DNA from: Nitzschia putrida
Taxonomy: Eukaryota > Bacillariophyta > Bacillariophyceae > Bacillariales > Bacillariaceae
Reading direction: 5' to 3'
NCBI GenBank assembly: GCA_016586335.1
Contig: BLYE01000004.1
Coordinates: forward strand, 1 to 64,000
Length of the DNA stretch: 64,000 nt
Below, piece by piece: positions 32,701 to 47,700 of this stretch. A program made the position numbers and the translations under genes. The notes beneath the pieces were generated by a model. That model did not search any database. It saw only the letters and a program-made list of their open reading frames with translations, and was not told where the DNA came from. Numbering within the stretch: the first letter of the stretch is position 1; every line of letters starts with the position of its first letter.

Positions 32701-35700
32701 CTTTCGGCGCTCCTCCGGAGTACGAACCGACGTTGGCAGTTGCCCAACATGTTCAAATGTTGGTGCTCCTTCGTCAAATGGAGAAACACCCTTGTTCCTC
32801 ATCCAGTCAAGGGCTGATTCGATGTCTCTAGCACGATCAGTGGGCGACTGTCGCCTTTTCACTGGCAACATCTGATCGATCTTTGAAAACTCACCAGTGG
32901 AATCATCAGAAGGACGTCGTCCGTTTCGGATCCATTTCGAAACCAACTCAAGGTCTTTAGATCGTTCATCTGGAGTCCTCTTGGAAACTGGGAAGAATTG
33001 GGATGAAGTCTTCAATGGAAGTGAGGGTTCGTCACTTGTGGAGAGCTTGCCTTTACTCCTGATCCAATTCAGTTGGGACTCGATCTCTTGGGCACGTTCT
33101 CTCGGAGACTGTCCTTTCTTTTCGGGTAACATTTGATCAATCTTTGCAAACTGATCGGCGTCTCCTCCTTCTTCCTTGGGTTTTCCGTTCCTCATCCAAT
33201 TCAAAATGTCTTCAAGGTCTCTCGCGCGCTGTTCCGGGCTACGGCGATCAACCGAGGGGCCAGTGATTCCGTCGAACCTTGGAACAGATTCATCAACGTC
33301 TTCTGGAGAAACACCGATATTCCTCATCCAATCCAGCGCACCTTCAATATCACGAGCGCGATCCTCAGGAGATTGTCCCTTCTTCTGTGGTAGCATTTGG
33401 TCAATCTTCTTGAAATCATCGTTCACGTCATCCTCTGGATTCTTTCCATTTCGAATCCAAGAGAGAGCCTTGTCTAGATCATCACGACGCTCCTCTGGGG
33501 AACGGCGAGAAACAGGAATCGATCTGCTGGCCTTGAACGAAGGAACCTCGTCAACATCAACTGGAGCAACACCCATATTCCTGCACCAATCCAGTGCACG
33601 TTCTATGTCACTTGCTCTTTCTTTTGACTTCTGGTTCTTTCGCTTTGGCAGAAGAGCATCAATTCTGCTGAAATCACCTGAAGTGTCCTTGCTAGGGTCT
33701 CTTTTGGTGCGGAGCCAATTCAAGATGTCATCGCCAACCTTCGCACGCTCCTCAGGCGTCTGGCGGGACACTGGAATCGACCCGAGAGTGGACATACGTG
33801 GAAGCACATCATCATCTGAAGAAACGCCGTTGTTGCGCATCCAGTCTAATGCACCTTCGATGGCACGAGCTCGATCTTCGACTGGCTGGCCAGACTTCTT
33901 GGGGATCAACTTATCCAAAAATTTTATGTCGCCAGTTGGGTCAAATGCTGGGCGATCGCGCTTCTTAGCTCGCAGCCAATTCAACACGTTGTCAATCTCG
34001 GCAGACCGTTGCGAAGGAGTGCGTTTCGACATGGGAATTGCACTGGACTCCAATGCAGTAACATCACCATCTAAATCCTCAGGAGACAAATCTTTATTCC
34101 GCAACCAGTCCAAAGCTCCTTCGATATCTCTGCCCCTATCGTCAGGCGATTGTCCACTCTTCGCAGGCAACAACTGATCAACCTTCTTGAAATCACCAGT
34201 GGGGTCATCACTGTCGCGCTTGCCGTTGCGGATCCAGGCAAACACATCGTCCAGATCAGTAACGCGATCCTCCGGAGACTTGCGGGAAACAGGCAAAGAA
34301 CCTTTCATAGAGAACCCTGGAGTCTCCAAGTCTGGCACACCAGGAGAACCTGCATTCCTTAGCCAGTCCAACGCACCTTCAATTTCTCTAGCACGTTCAC
34401 CAGGGGTCTGACCACGCTTCACGGGCAACATCGCGTCCAACTTGCGGAACTCACCCGTAGGATCGTCCAAGCCGTCGTTCTTGCCCTTGTTGCGCAACCA
34501 GTTCAAAGTGTCATTCAAGTCCTTCGCACGCTGTTCGGGAGTGCGACGCGACATGGGAACTCCACCCATCTTCTTGAACTTCGACAAGGCATCATCGTCA
34601 TCAACCGAAACACCATTGTTTCGCATCCAGTCAAGAGCTCCCTCGATGTCGCGAGCACGATCTTCGGGGGATTGCCCACGCTTGGTAGGCAACAACTGAT
34701 CGACCTTCTTGAAATCACCATTGGTGTCATCACGGTCGCGCTTGCCGTTGCGGATCCAGGCTAGAGCATCATCAATGTCACTCAACCGTTGTTCAGGTGT
34801 TCGGCGGGCAACTGTCAACGAACCAATCTTGTCAAACGATGGGCCGACAGCGTCGTCGTCAACATTCACACCCTGGCTTCGCATCCAATCAAGGGCTCCC
34901 TCGATCTCACGAGCACGGTCCTCGGGGGACTGACCACGCTTCACGGGCAACATCGCGTCCAACTTGCGGAACTCACCCGTAGGATCGTCCAAGCCGTCGT
35001 TCTTGCCCTTGTTGCGCAACCAGTTCAAAGTGTCATTCAAGTCCTTCGCACGCTGTTCGGGAGTGCGACGCGACATGGGAACTCCACCCATCTTCTTGAA
35101 CTTCGACAAGGCATCATCGTCATCAACCGAAACACCATTGTTTCGCATCCAGTCAAGAGCTCCCTCGATGTCGCGAGCACGATCTTCGGGGGATTGCCCA
35201 CGCTTGGTAGGCAACAACTGATCGACCTTCTTGAAATCACCATTGGTGTCATCACGGTCGCGCTTGCCGTTGCGGATCCAGGCTAGAGCATCATCAATGT
35301 CACTCAACCGTTGTTCAGGTGTTCGGCGGGCAACTGTCAACGAACCAATCTTGTCAAACGATGGGCCGACAGCGTCGTCGTCAACATTCACACCCTGGCT
35401 TCGCATCCAATCAAGGGCTCCCTCGATCTCACGAGCACGGTCCTCGGGGGACTGACCACGCTTCACGGGCAACATCGCGTCCAACTTGCGGAACTCACCC
35501 GTAGGATCGTCCAAGCCGTCGTTCTTGCCCTTGTTGCGCAACCAGTTCAAAGTGTCATTCAAGTCCTTCGCACGCTGTTCGGGAGTGCGACGCGACATGG
35601 GAACTCCACCCATCTTCTTGAACTTCGACAAGGCATCATCGTCATCAACCGAAACACCATTGTTTCGCATCCAGTCAAGAGCTCCCTCAATGTCGCGAGC

Positions 35701-38700
35701 ACGATCTTCGGGGGATTGCCCACGCTTGGTAGGCAACAACTGATCAACCTTCTTGAAATCACCATTGGTGTCATCACGGTCGCGCTTGCCGTTGCGGATC
35801 CAGGCTAGAGCATCATCAATGTCACTCAACCGTTGTTCAGGTGTTCGGCGGGCAACTGTCAACGAACCAATCTTATCAAACGATGGGCCGTCAGCGTCGT
35901 CGTCAACATTCACACCCTGGCTTCGCATCCAATCAAGGGCTCCCTCGATCTCACGAGCACGGTCCTCGGGGGACTGACCACGCTTCACGGGCAACATCGC
36001 GTCCAACTTGCGGAACTCACCCGTAGGATCGTCCAAGCCGTCGTTCTTGCCCTTGTTGCGCAACCAGTTCAAAGTGTCATTCAAGTCCTTCGCACGCTGT
36101 TCGGGAGTACGACGCGACATGGGAACTCCACCCATCTTCTTGAACTTCGACAAGGCATCATCGTCATCAACCGAAACACCATTGTTTCGCATCCAGTCAA
36201 GAGCTCCCTCGATGTCGCGAGCACGATCTTCGGGGGATTGCCCACGCTTGGTAGGCAACAACTGATCAACCTTCTTGAAATCACCATTGGTGTCATCACG
36301 GTCGCGCTTGCCGTTGCGGATCCAGGCTAGAGCATCATCAATGTCACTCAACCGTTGTTCAGGTGTTCGGCGGGCTACTGTCAACGAATCAATCTTGTCA
36401 AACGATGGGCCGACAGCGTCGTCGTCAACATTCACACCCTGGCTTCGCATCCAATCAAGGGCTCCCTCGATCTCACGAGCACGGTCCTCGGGGGACTGAC
36501 CACGCTTCACGGGCAACATCGCGTCCAACTTGCGGAACTCACCCGTAGGATCGTCCAAGCCGTCGTTCTTGCCCTTGTTGCGCAACCAGTTCAAAGTGTC
36601 ATTCAAGTCCTTCGCACGCTGTTCGGGAGTACGACGCGACATGGGAACTCCACCCATCTTCTTGAACTTCGACAAGGCATCATCGTCATCAACCGAAACA
36701 CCATTGTTTCGCATCCAGTCAAGAGCTCCCTCGATGTCGCGAGCACGATCTTCGGGGGATTGCCCACGCTTGGTAGGCAACAACTGATCAACCTTCTTGA
36801 AATCACCAGTGGGGTCATCACGGTCGCGCTTGCCGTTGCGGATCCAGGCTAGAGCATCATCAATGTCACTCAACCGTTGTTCAGGTGTTCGGCGGGCTAC
36901 TGTCAACGAACCAATCTTGTCAAACGATGGGCCGACAGCGTCGTCGTCAACATTCACACCCTGGCTTCGCATCCAATCAAGGGCTCCCTCGATCTCACGA
37001 GCACGGTCCTCGGGGGACTGACCACGCTTCACGGGCAACATCGCGTCCAACTTGCGGAACTCACCCGTAGGATCGTCCAAGCCGTCGTTCTTGCCCTTGT
37101 TGCGCAACCAGTTCAAAGTGTCATTCAAGTCCTTCGCACGCTGTTCGGGAGTGCGACGCGACATGGGAACTCCACCCATCGTCTTGAACTTCGACAAGGC
37201 ATCATCGTCATCAACCGAAACACCATTGTTTCGCATCCAGTCAAGAGCTCCCTCGATGTCGCGAGCACGATCTTCGGGGGATTGCCCACGCTTGGTAGGC
37301 AACAACTGATCGACCTTCTTGAAATCACCATTGGTGTCATCACGGTCGCGCTTGCCGTTGCGGATCCAGGCTAGAGCATCATCAATGTCACTCAACCGTT
37401 GTTCAGGTGTTCGGCGGGCAACTGTCAACGAACCAATCTTGTCCAACGATGGGCCGACAGCGTCGTCGTCAACTTTCACACCCTGGCTTCGCATCCAATC
37501 AAGGGCTCCCTCGATCTCACGAGCACGGTCCTCGGGGGACTGACCACGCTTCACGGGCAACATCGCGTCCAACTTGCGGAACTCACCCGTAGGATCGTCC
37601 AAGCCGTCGTTCTTGCCCTTGTTGCGCAACCAGTTCAAAGTGTCATTCAAGTCCTTCGCACGCTGTTCGGGAGTACGACGCGACATGGGAACTCCACCCA
37701 TCTTCTTGAACTTCGACAAGGCATCATCGTCATCAACCGAAACACCATTGTTTCGCATCCAGTCAAGAGCTCCCTCGATGTCGCGAGCACGATCTTCGGG
37801 GGATTGCCCACGCTTGGCAGGCAACAACTGATCAACCTTCTTGAAATCACCAGTGGGGTCATCACGGTCGCGCTTGCCGTTGCGGATCCAGGCTAGAGCA
37901 TCATCAATGTCACTCAACCGTTGTTCAGGTGTTCGGCGGGCAACTGTCAACGAACCAATCTTATCAAACGATGGGCCGTCAGCGTCGTCGTCAACATTCA
38001 CACCCTGGCTTCGCATCCAATCAAGGGCTCCCTCGATCTCACGAGCACGGTCCTCGGGGGACTGACCACGCTTCACGGGCAACATCGCGTCCAACTTGCG
38101 GAACTCACCCGTAGGATCGTCCAAGCCGTCGTTCTTGCCCTTGTTGCGCAACCAGTTCAAAGTGTCATTCAAGTCCTTCGCACGCTGTTCGGGAGTACGA
38201 CGCGACATGGGAACTCCACCCATCTTCTTGAACTTCGACAAGGCATCATCGTCATCAACCGAAACACCATTGTTTCGCATCCAGTCAAGAGCTCCCTCAA
38301 TGTCGCGAGCACGATCTTCGGGGGATTGCCCACGCTTGGTAGGCAACAACTGATCAACCTTCTTGAAATCACCAGTGGGGTCATCACGGTCGCGCTTGCC
38401 GTTGCGGATCCAGGCTAGAGCATCATCAATGTCACTCAACCGTTGTTCAGGTGTTCGGCGGGCAACTGTCAACGAACCAATCTTGTCAAACGATGGGCCG
38501 TCAGCGTCGTCGTCAACATTCACACCCTGGCTTCGCATCCAATCAAGGGCTCCCTCGATCTCACGAGCACGGTCCTCGGGGGACTGACCACGCTTCACGG
38601 GCAACATCGCGTCCAACTTGCGGAACTCACCCGTAGGATCGTCCAAGCCGTCGTTCTTGCCCTTGTTGCGCAACCAGTTCAAAGTGTCATTCAAGTCCTT

Positions 38701-41700
38701 CGCACGCTGTTCGGGAGTGCGACGCGACATGGGAACTCCACCCATCGTCTTGAACTTCGACAAGGCATCATCGTCATCTACCGAAACACCATTGTTTCGC
38801 ATCCAGTCAAGAGCTCCCTCGATGTCGCGAGCACGATCTTCGGGGGATTGCCCACGCTTGGTAGGCAACAACTGATCAACCTTCTTGAAATCACCATTGG
38901 TGTCATCACGGTCGCGCTTGCCGTTGCGGATCCAGGCTAGAGCATCATCAATGTCACTCAACCGTTGTTCAGGTGTTCGGCGGGCAACTGTCAACGAACC
39001 AATCTTGTCAAACGATGGGCCGACAGCGTCGTCGTCAACATTCACACCCTGGCTTCGCATCCAATCAAGGGCTCCCTCGATCTCACGAGCACGGTCCTCG
39101 GGGGACTGACCACGCTTCACGGGCAACATCGCGTCCAACTTGCGGAACTCACCCGTAGGATCGTCCAAGCCGTCGTTCTTGCCCTTGTTGCGCAACCAGT
39201 TCAAAGTGTCATTCAAGTCCTTCGCACGCTGTTCGGGAGTGCGACGCGACATGGGAACTCCACCCATCGTCTTGAACTTCGACAAGGCATCATCGTCATC
39301 AACCGAAACACCATTGTTTCGCATCCAGTCAAGAGCTCCCTCGATGTCGCGAGCACGATCTTCGGGGGATTGCCCACGCTTGGTAGGCAACAACTGATCA
39401 ACCTTCTTGAAATCACCATTGGTGTCATCACGGTCGCGCTTGCCGTTGCGGATCCAGGCTAGAGCATCATCAATGTCACTCAACCGTTGTTCAGGTGTTC
39501 GGCGGGCAATTGTCAACGAACCAATCTTGTCAAACGATGGGCCGACAGCGTCGTCGTCAACATTCACACCCTGGCTTCGCATCCAATCAAGGGCTCCCTC
39601 GATCTCACGAGCACGGTCCTCGGGGGACTGACCACGCTTTACGGGCAACATCGCGTCCAACTTGCGGAACTCACCCGTAGGATCGTCCAAGCCGTCGTTC
39701 TTGCCCTTGTTGCGCAACCAGTTCAAAGTGTCATTCAAGTCCTTCGCACGCTGTTCGGGAGTACGACGCGACATGGGAACTCCACCCATCTTCTTGAACT
39801 TCGACAAGGCATCATCGTCATCAACCGAAACACCATTGTTTCGCATCCAGTCAAGAGCTCCCTCAATGTCGCGAGCACGATCTTCGGGGGATTGCCCACG
39901 CTTGGTAGGCAACAACTGATCAACCTTCTTGAAATCACCATTGGTGTCATCACTGTCAAGCTTGCCGTTGCGGATCCATGTGAGGGCATCGTTCAAAGAC
40001 TTGATTCTGTCGTCAGGACTCTGGGCATTGGTTTCTAGTTTCTTGAATTCTTTGGGAGTAGATTCTTGATGTGGGATAGGGATGGAAGTTTGATGCTGCC
40101 TTACCCAATCCAATGTTTTCTCCATTTGGATGGAGCGAGCTTCTTGAGTTTGTCTTGGGTGCATGGGCAAGAGACTATCAATAGCACGGAACTCGCCTGT
40201 GGGGTCATACACGTCATCCGCCACGCCTTTGTTGCGCAGCCAGTTGAGGGCTTCATTTTGGTCTTTGGCACGTTGTTCAGGTGTTCGTCGAGTCATGGGG
40301 ATACCACCGCGATTTACAAAAGCAGCAACGGCGTCATCGTTACTGGACTCGATACCCTCCGAGCGTAGCCAATCGAACACATTTTCAATTTCTCTCGCAC
40401 GGTCTTCCTGCGTCTGGCCCTTGCGCTTTGGAAGAAGTTTGTCAATTTTCTTGAAATCCCCGGTGGGATCGCCGGACTTTTTCTTGCCATTTCGAATCCA
40501 ATCAAGCGCTTGTGCAAGTGATGTCTTTCGATCTTCTGGAGTGCGTGGTAGCTGCGGAATATGAGCAATCTTGTCAAACTTCGTCAATGGAGCATCATGA
40601 GCCGCACCGACAGAGCGATCACGAAGCCAATCAAGCGCACTCTCGATTTCTCGTGCACGGACTTCAGGCTTTTGACCTTTTCTGGGCAACATACTGTCCA
40701 ACTTCGAAAACTCGCCTGTCGGATCGAGGACGTCACCAGAACTGCCTTTGTTCCGAGCCCAATTCAAGCAATCTTGTAGATCCATCTGCCTTTGCTCAGG
40801 GGTTCGACGAGACACAGGGAACGACCCGGACTTCGAAAACTGCTCGATATTGTCGATAGTCACGTCAGTCAAACCACTGTTTCGCATCCAATCCAGAGCA
40901 CCCTCGATATCTCTAGCACGAGCTTCAGGTGTTTGGTTAGATTTTGTTGGCATTCTCTGATCCATCTTCCGGAACTCGCCATTGGGATCAAGACTCTTGT
41001 CGCCCTTATTTCTTGACCACTGAAGGATGTCATCCAATTGTTTCTGTCTTTGTTCAGGCGATCGTCTCGAAATTAGAACAGACGGTTGTTGTCCAAAATT
41101 AGCAGGAATATCCAAGGAATTTCCCTTGTTTACATGCTGCCGAGCCCAGTCAAGTCTACCTTCCATTTGCCGGGCTCTTTCCTCAAGGCTTTCACGAGGC
41201 TTTCGCGGCAAAGCGGCATCCAACAGGTGGAATACGCCAGTTGGATCAAGATTTTCATCTTGCTTGACACCGGCTCGCAACCAAGTGAGGGCGTCTTCAA
41301 GATCCTTTGACCGTTGTTCAGGCGTTCGCGCAGCCATAGGCGCATTTTCGACCTTCCTGAACTTGTCCAAAGCGCTCTCATCCTCCGGAGTAACATTGTT
41401 TTGCCTCATCCAATCAAGGGCACTCTCAATAGCATGGGCACGTGACTCTGGGGACTGACCGATTTGTCGGGGTAGCACCTGGTCGACTTTGCGGAAATCA
41501 TCTGAAACAACGCCTTTCGACTTCCTTCCTCCACGAATCCAGTTCACGATCTCGCTGGTCTCCTGCATGCGTTCTTCTGGGCTCCTACGAGACATGGGAA
41601 TGTTTGCAACCAAAGATAGAGTCTCGTTGCTTGGGGAAGGAGGAGGGTTCACAGATACATTGCGTGCCCAATCCAAAGCCCCCTCAATCTGCCTGGCCCG

Positions 41701-44700
41701 GTCTTCCAACCGCTGACCAGGTACAACCTTGAAAGCAGCGTCCAACTTCTTGAAATCTCCAGTTGGATCATAGCCGCCGCCACCGACACTCTTATTTCGC
41801 AACCAATTCGTGCAATCGGAAAGATCCTTTGCACGCTGCTCTGGTGTCCGTTGTGAGACGGGCATGAATCCTGCCCTAGTGAGATCCAATTCCTCCTTCA
41901 AGGACGACGGAGCTACAGAATTGTTGCGAAGCCAATCCATGGCACCTTCAATTTCCCGAGCCCGGTCTTCGTGTGATTGCGAGCCCTTCCGCTGTGGCAA
42001 GAGACCGTCAACCCGACGGAAGTCACCAGAAGGATCATCCGAATCTTTCATCCCGTTTCGGAGCCATGTCAAGGCATCATCCACTGTCTTCTTCCGTTCT
42101 TCTGGAGTACGACGGGCAAACGCAATAGATGGCGCTACCACGAGCTTGTCACTCTCAGGTGGACTTGAAGAAGCTACGTCACAGGTTCGGACCCAATCGA
42201 GAGCCTCTTCGATCTGACGCGCGCGCAATTCAGGCGATTGGTCCTTCCTTCGTGGCAAAATGGCATCCAGCTTAGCGAAGTCCCCGGTTGGGTCTGCCTT
42301 TCCGCTTTTCTTGCCCTTCTTACGCAACCAATTCATGGCATCATCCAAGTCCTTGGCACGTTGTTCAGGTGTTCGGCGCGAGACGGGGATTGTTCCAAGT
42401 TTCTTGAATTTCTCCAATGGCTTGAGGTCGCCAGGTTTCACGCCGTGGTTCCTCATCCAATCCAATGCGCCTTCGATATCGCGCGCACGGTCTTCCTCAG
42501 TACCACGCTTCTTCTTCGGCAAAAGCTTGTCTAGAAGCTTGAAATCACCACTTGGATCAAACTTCTTTTCCTTCTTAGAGCCCTTGTTTCGGAGAAAGTT
42601 CAAGACATTGTCCAAGTCTTCAAACCGCTCTTCAGGCGACCGTTTGCACACAGGCAGATTTCCCACACTTGCAAACCCTTGCACATCTGGAATATCATCA
42701 GAGACACTGGCGTCACGAATCCAATCTAGAGATCCCTCGATTTGGCGTGCTCTATCTTCGGGACTTTGTCCAGGTTGCCTTGCAAGCAACGCATCCAATC
42801 GTCTGAAGTCACCAGAAGGATCAGTTGTCGGATCATCCTTGCCCTTATTGCGAATCCAATTCATGGTATCGGCGAGATCCCTGACCCGCTGTTCCGGAGT
42901 ACGACGGGAGAAGGGGGCCTGCCCAACCTTTTTGAACAACGGTGGCAAACCTTCACTGTCTGGACTGATTTCGTGATTGTGTACCCAATCCAGCACACTC
43001 TCAATGTCGCGAGCTCGATCGCTTGGCTCTTGTCCCTTCTTTTTTGGGAGAATTTGGTCAATCTTCTTGAAATCTCCACTGGGATCATATTTGTCCTTCT
43101 TTTTGTGTCGAATCCAGGTAGATACATCATCGAGGCTCTTGGCTCTCTCCTCAGGAGATCGCTTACACACGGACAATACCCCAAAGTTAGACAGATCGGG
43201 AGTCTCTTCGGCGTCTGCATCATTCACTGATTTGGTTCGCATCCAGTCGAGGGCTCTTTCAATCTCCAGTGCTCTCTCCTCAGGACTCTGACCCTTGCGT
43301 TGAGGAATCATTCCATCCAACTTTCTAAACTCCCCGTTGGGATCGTAGTAGTCATCGTCCTTCCCGCTGTTGCGGATCCAGTTCAAAGCATTTTGAAAAT
43401 CGGCTGCTCGTTCCTCCGGTGTGCGACGACCCATGGGAGCGATACCAGTCTTATCAAAACTTGGGACATAGGCGCCTACCGCATCGGGGTCAGCAGCGCC
43501 ACTTCGAAACCAATCCAGAGCCCCTTCAATCTCTCGAGCGCGTTGCTCCGGAGTTTGACTCTTCTTCTTTGGCAACAACGAATCCAGCTTTCGGAACTCG
43601 CCACTAGGATCATACTTGTCCTCCTTCTTCAAGCCTTTTCCCTTACCCTTCCGCATCCAATTAAGTACTTTCTCCAGATCCTTCTTCCTTTCTTCCGCTG
43701 ACCTTCGAGAAATGTCAACCGAAGGTTCTTGGGTAAAACCGGCTACCTCAGGGTCGAGGCCATCAATCTTGATACCTCCACCTCGTAACCACGTTAGAGC
43801 ATTCTGCATCTCACGTGCACGATCTTCGACAGATTGTGAGTCACGCTTGGGGAGCATTGAGTCAAGCTTCTTGAATGTAACGTCGCCATCTTCGGAATCA
43901 ACACCCTGGTTACGAAGCCAATTCAATGCATTTTCATAATCCTCTTCCGAGCGAACTTGGCTGCGGGTACCGGAAGCTACAAAATCGGCAGCGGAAAAAT
44001 CTGGCAACCCAATTTCCTTTTCTTCTGGAACCAATCCCTTTCCACGCATCCAAGCCAAAGCCTGTTCCATCTGTTTTGCCCGTTCTTCTGCAGTTTGACC
44101 CTTCTTTGTAGGAAGTGTCGACTCCAATTTCTTGAAAACCCCAGTGGGATCAAGAAGGCTATCGTCCTCGACCATATCCTTGTTTCTGATCCAATTCAAT
44201 GCTTTCTCCATATCATGGGAGGGAAGGTCACTCTGTTTCGTCTTCGACGGAAATAGTCCAGACTTGTCAAATACGGGATCGTCATATTCACTGTCAACGT
44301 CTAGTCCCTGTTCCCGCATCCAATTCATGGCCATCTCCATTTCTCGAGCACGGTCCTCAGCCGTCTGATTTGCTTTCCGTGGTAGTGTCGCATCAAGTTG
44401 AGCGAAGAAGGCATTGGGATCGTCTTCAGCTTCATCGGAGTTCTTGCTGCGGAGCCAATCTAGCGCGCTATCGTACTGTTTCGAGCGCAATTCACTGGAG
44501 TACTTCCCGACACTGGGCCCAGATCCGATGCGTTCAAATGTATCCTCTTCGTCGTCATCCGTGGAAGCCAGTCCACGGTCACGCATCCAAACCATTGCTG
44601 CAGATATCTCTTCGGCGCGGGAATCCAACGACTGGCCCTTCTTCTTCGGGAGGGATGCATGGAGCTTCTTGAAAAGCCCCGTTGGATCTAAAGTATCGTC

Positions 44701-47700
44701 ATCTTGGTTACGCAACCAATTCAACACTGCGGCCTGGTCGCGTGATCTCCCATCCTTGCCACTACGGCCTCCGAACGACATACCTCCCACGGGCACAAAA
44801 TCATCAGAATCAGGATCATCAAGTCCCTCAATGTCGATGTCACGTTCTCTGAACCAGTTCAATGCATTTTCCATGTCCTTGGCACGTTGTAGCTCGTCTT
44901 GACCTGGCTTGCTGGGTCCAACAAACTTGTCAAGTTTAGAAAACAAACTGTCAGAATCCATCTCGCTACCGCCGCCACGAATCCAGTCCAAGGCACCTTG
45001 CTCGTCTCGCAACCTTGCTTCTCGAGATCGAGGTGCGACGACCACATTGCCAGTCTTGGCAAAGCTGATATTTCCATCGTCATCGTCTGTAACAACACCA
45101 TTGTGACGAAGCCAAGCAAGGGCATTTTCCATGTCATTTGCCCTTGCTTCGGCAGATTGCGAGTCATTTCGGGGAAGCATTCGATCCAAATCAGCGAAAC
45201 CAGAGACTTCGTAGTCGTCCAAACCCTCATCTTTGTTCCGGAGCCAGCTCAAGGCCTTCAAGCGATCTGCATCGCGGTCCTCCTGTGAACGTAGACCCAT
45301 TGGGACGACACCAATCGTGTCAAAGCTCTCGACAGGAGAATCATCTTCTTCCAAATCCAAACCTTGGCTTCGCAGCCAGGCCAGAGCATTCTCCATTTCT
45401 TTAGCACGAGCTTCTTCCGATTGACCCTCCTTCTTCGACAGAATCTTGTCCAACTTTTCGAACTTCTGCGTGTCCACGTCAGAGTCTCGCTTACCACGAA
45501 GCCAATTCAGCGCGTCGGACATATCCTGTGAGTTGGCATCCTTGCCAAAAGGAGTAACAGAGTCGCCAAATCCATAAGATTCGAAATCGGGAGCGTCTTC
45601 GAAGTCGTCACCCTTGTGACGAAGCCACCCCAAGGCCTTGTTCATGGCTTCAGCCTTCAACTGTTCTTTAGACTTGCCAGCAGCACCAGATCCTCTGCCC
45701 TTCTTGTCGAAAGGATCATCCAAATCATCCAAAGAGAGGGGATCCTTGTCACGGAGCCAATCCAAAGCTTTGGCCATATCTGCGGCGCGACTTTCAGCCT
45801 CGCTGCCCTGGGGATCCAACTTGGAGAACTTGGAGGCATAGCCAGAGACGTCTGGTGTATCGGCACCATCAAACTCGACACCGTTGCTTCGAAGCCACTC
45901 CAATGCTTTGCTCATTTGAGCAGCCTTCTGTTGCTCCTTCGATCTAGGAACAAAACTGAGACCTCCTAGTGTCGAGAAATCGCTGTCGTCGATATCACCA
46001 AAATCTTCCACGTTCTTGGAACGCAACCATGACATGGCGTTCTCAAGTTCTGCATCATCACCTCCCATACCTGTATTCAGGGTGGCGAAATTGGCAGATT
46101 CTGTGTCAAAATCGGGGGTGTCTCCAATGTCATCAGCAGAGTTCACGTTCTTTCGCAACCAGGCCAGAGCGTCGGACATTTCATTGGCTCGCTTTTCCTC
46201 GGCAGTCCTAGGCCTAACACCGATGCTACCAATCTTAGTAGATTCATCATCGGGCGCCGACTTCTTGTCGCTTTGCTTCCTGAGCCATTCAAGTGCGGAA
46301 GGAGCACCTGCCCCTCCACCTCTAGAATCACGGGACATGACGTCTACCTGGCGGAAACTTCCGACCGATCCAAGGCCCAGACTGAGGTCATCGTCGCCAA
46401 GGACGTTTGCGTTGTCATTGTCCTTAAGCCAGTCAAGGGCACTAGCCATCTCCTCTGCTCGTTTCTCCTCTTCAGACTTGGGCTTGACTCCAACAAAACC
46501 TTTACCGCCAGGAGCCGATTGATCATCATCTCCCGGGCCTCCTTCAGCCTTGGCAGCTTGCCTTTCCCTGAGCCAGTCCAATGCTCCAGAGAATCCAGTC
46601 TCCTTAATGCTTGAGCCAAGTCCTGTCTTTTGGAGAACGCGATCAATCTTCTTGAAGGAGTTGACGGTCTCGTCATCCACATCAGTCTTCGATCGAAGCC
46701 ATTCCAAAGCAGATGTCATGTCCGTAGGACCTTCCTTGTCCGAGGACTTGGGCATCAATGAGTCAATCTTCTTGAACGATGCCAGCGACATTGCTACAGA
46801 TACCTCGTCATCGATATCCAGTTCTGCATCATTATTGCGAAGCCAATCGAGAGCGCTTGCCATTTCTTGGGCTCTTTTCTGTTCCTCAGACATGGAGAGA
46901 ACACCAGGACCTTGAATAGCACTGACGGCAGGTTGTTCTTCGAAAGCAGTCACCGCATCTTCAATTTCATTCAACATCTGGGTACGGAACCAATCCATAT
47001 TGGAAGCATCTGGGATATCCTGATTGGGATGTTGCAAGTCGAACCAGGTCTGAGCCAATTGGTCGAGCTTCACCATCTTGTCAGCATCAGCGGGAATCTT
47101 GCCTTCAGTATCGACGGAAAACTTGTTGCGTCGCCACCATCCAATAGCATCCTCGATCTCCTTGGCCACAGCCTTGGGCTTTCGGTTCATCTTGTTTCCC
47201 CACACTTGGAAAAGCTTGGAAACATGATCCGCCTTTGGATCAACGACCTCCTCGACATGGAACTCCTTGGACTTGGCACGCATCCAACGAAGGAGCTGGG
47301 AAATGGCGTCCGCCGCTTCCTCACGTTCCTTGTCAGACATGTTTGTCTTCTTCCAGAATTGAGCCAAATGTTGAGCCTTGACAAACAATTCTTGGTTTTC
47401 CAAGTCCCCGGAGACATCCAAATCCTTGCCATTTCGTTGCCACCAGTTCAAAGCGTCCGTAATGTCCGCGGCAATTTTCTTGGCCTCCTTGGCACTGAGA
47501 TGCTTGAAGTCATGCTCAGGCAAGCCTTGCTCACGGTGCCAATTGTCAAGGGTATCGGCGACCATCTTGTGGCGCAACATGGCGGGAACAGCCTCCATGC
47601 GTTCTTCGATGGCGTCGAAGTCCTTGCCCTTTTTCTTCCACCAGTTCATGGCATTGATCATGTCCTTGACCGTTTGCTCTGCTTCCATCTCAGATAGGTT

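Noticed and set aside
34412..39990. Many 60-165-codon frames repeating at 522-bp intervals on both strands
   Set aside because: They are shadows of the giant gene in other frames, repeated because the DNA is repeated.
16000..40000. CRISPR array or satellite DNA as an explanation of the repeats
   Set aside because: Repeats are all multiples of three, in one continuous reading frame, with protein-level conservation (synonymous-type differences between older modules), so they are coding.
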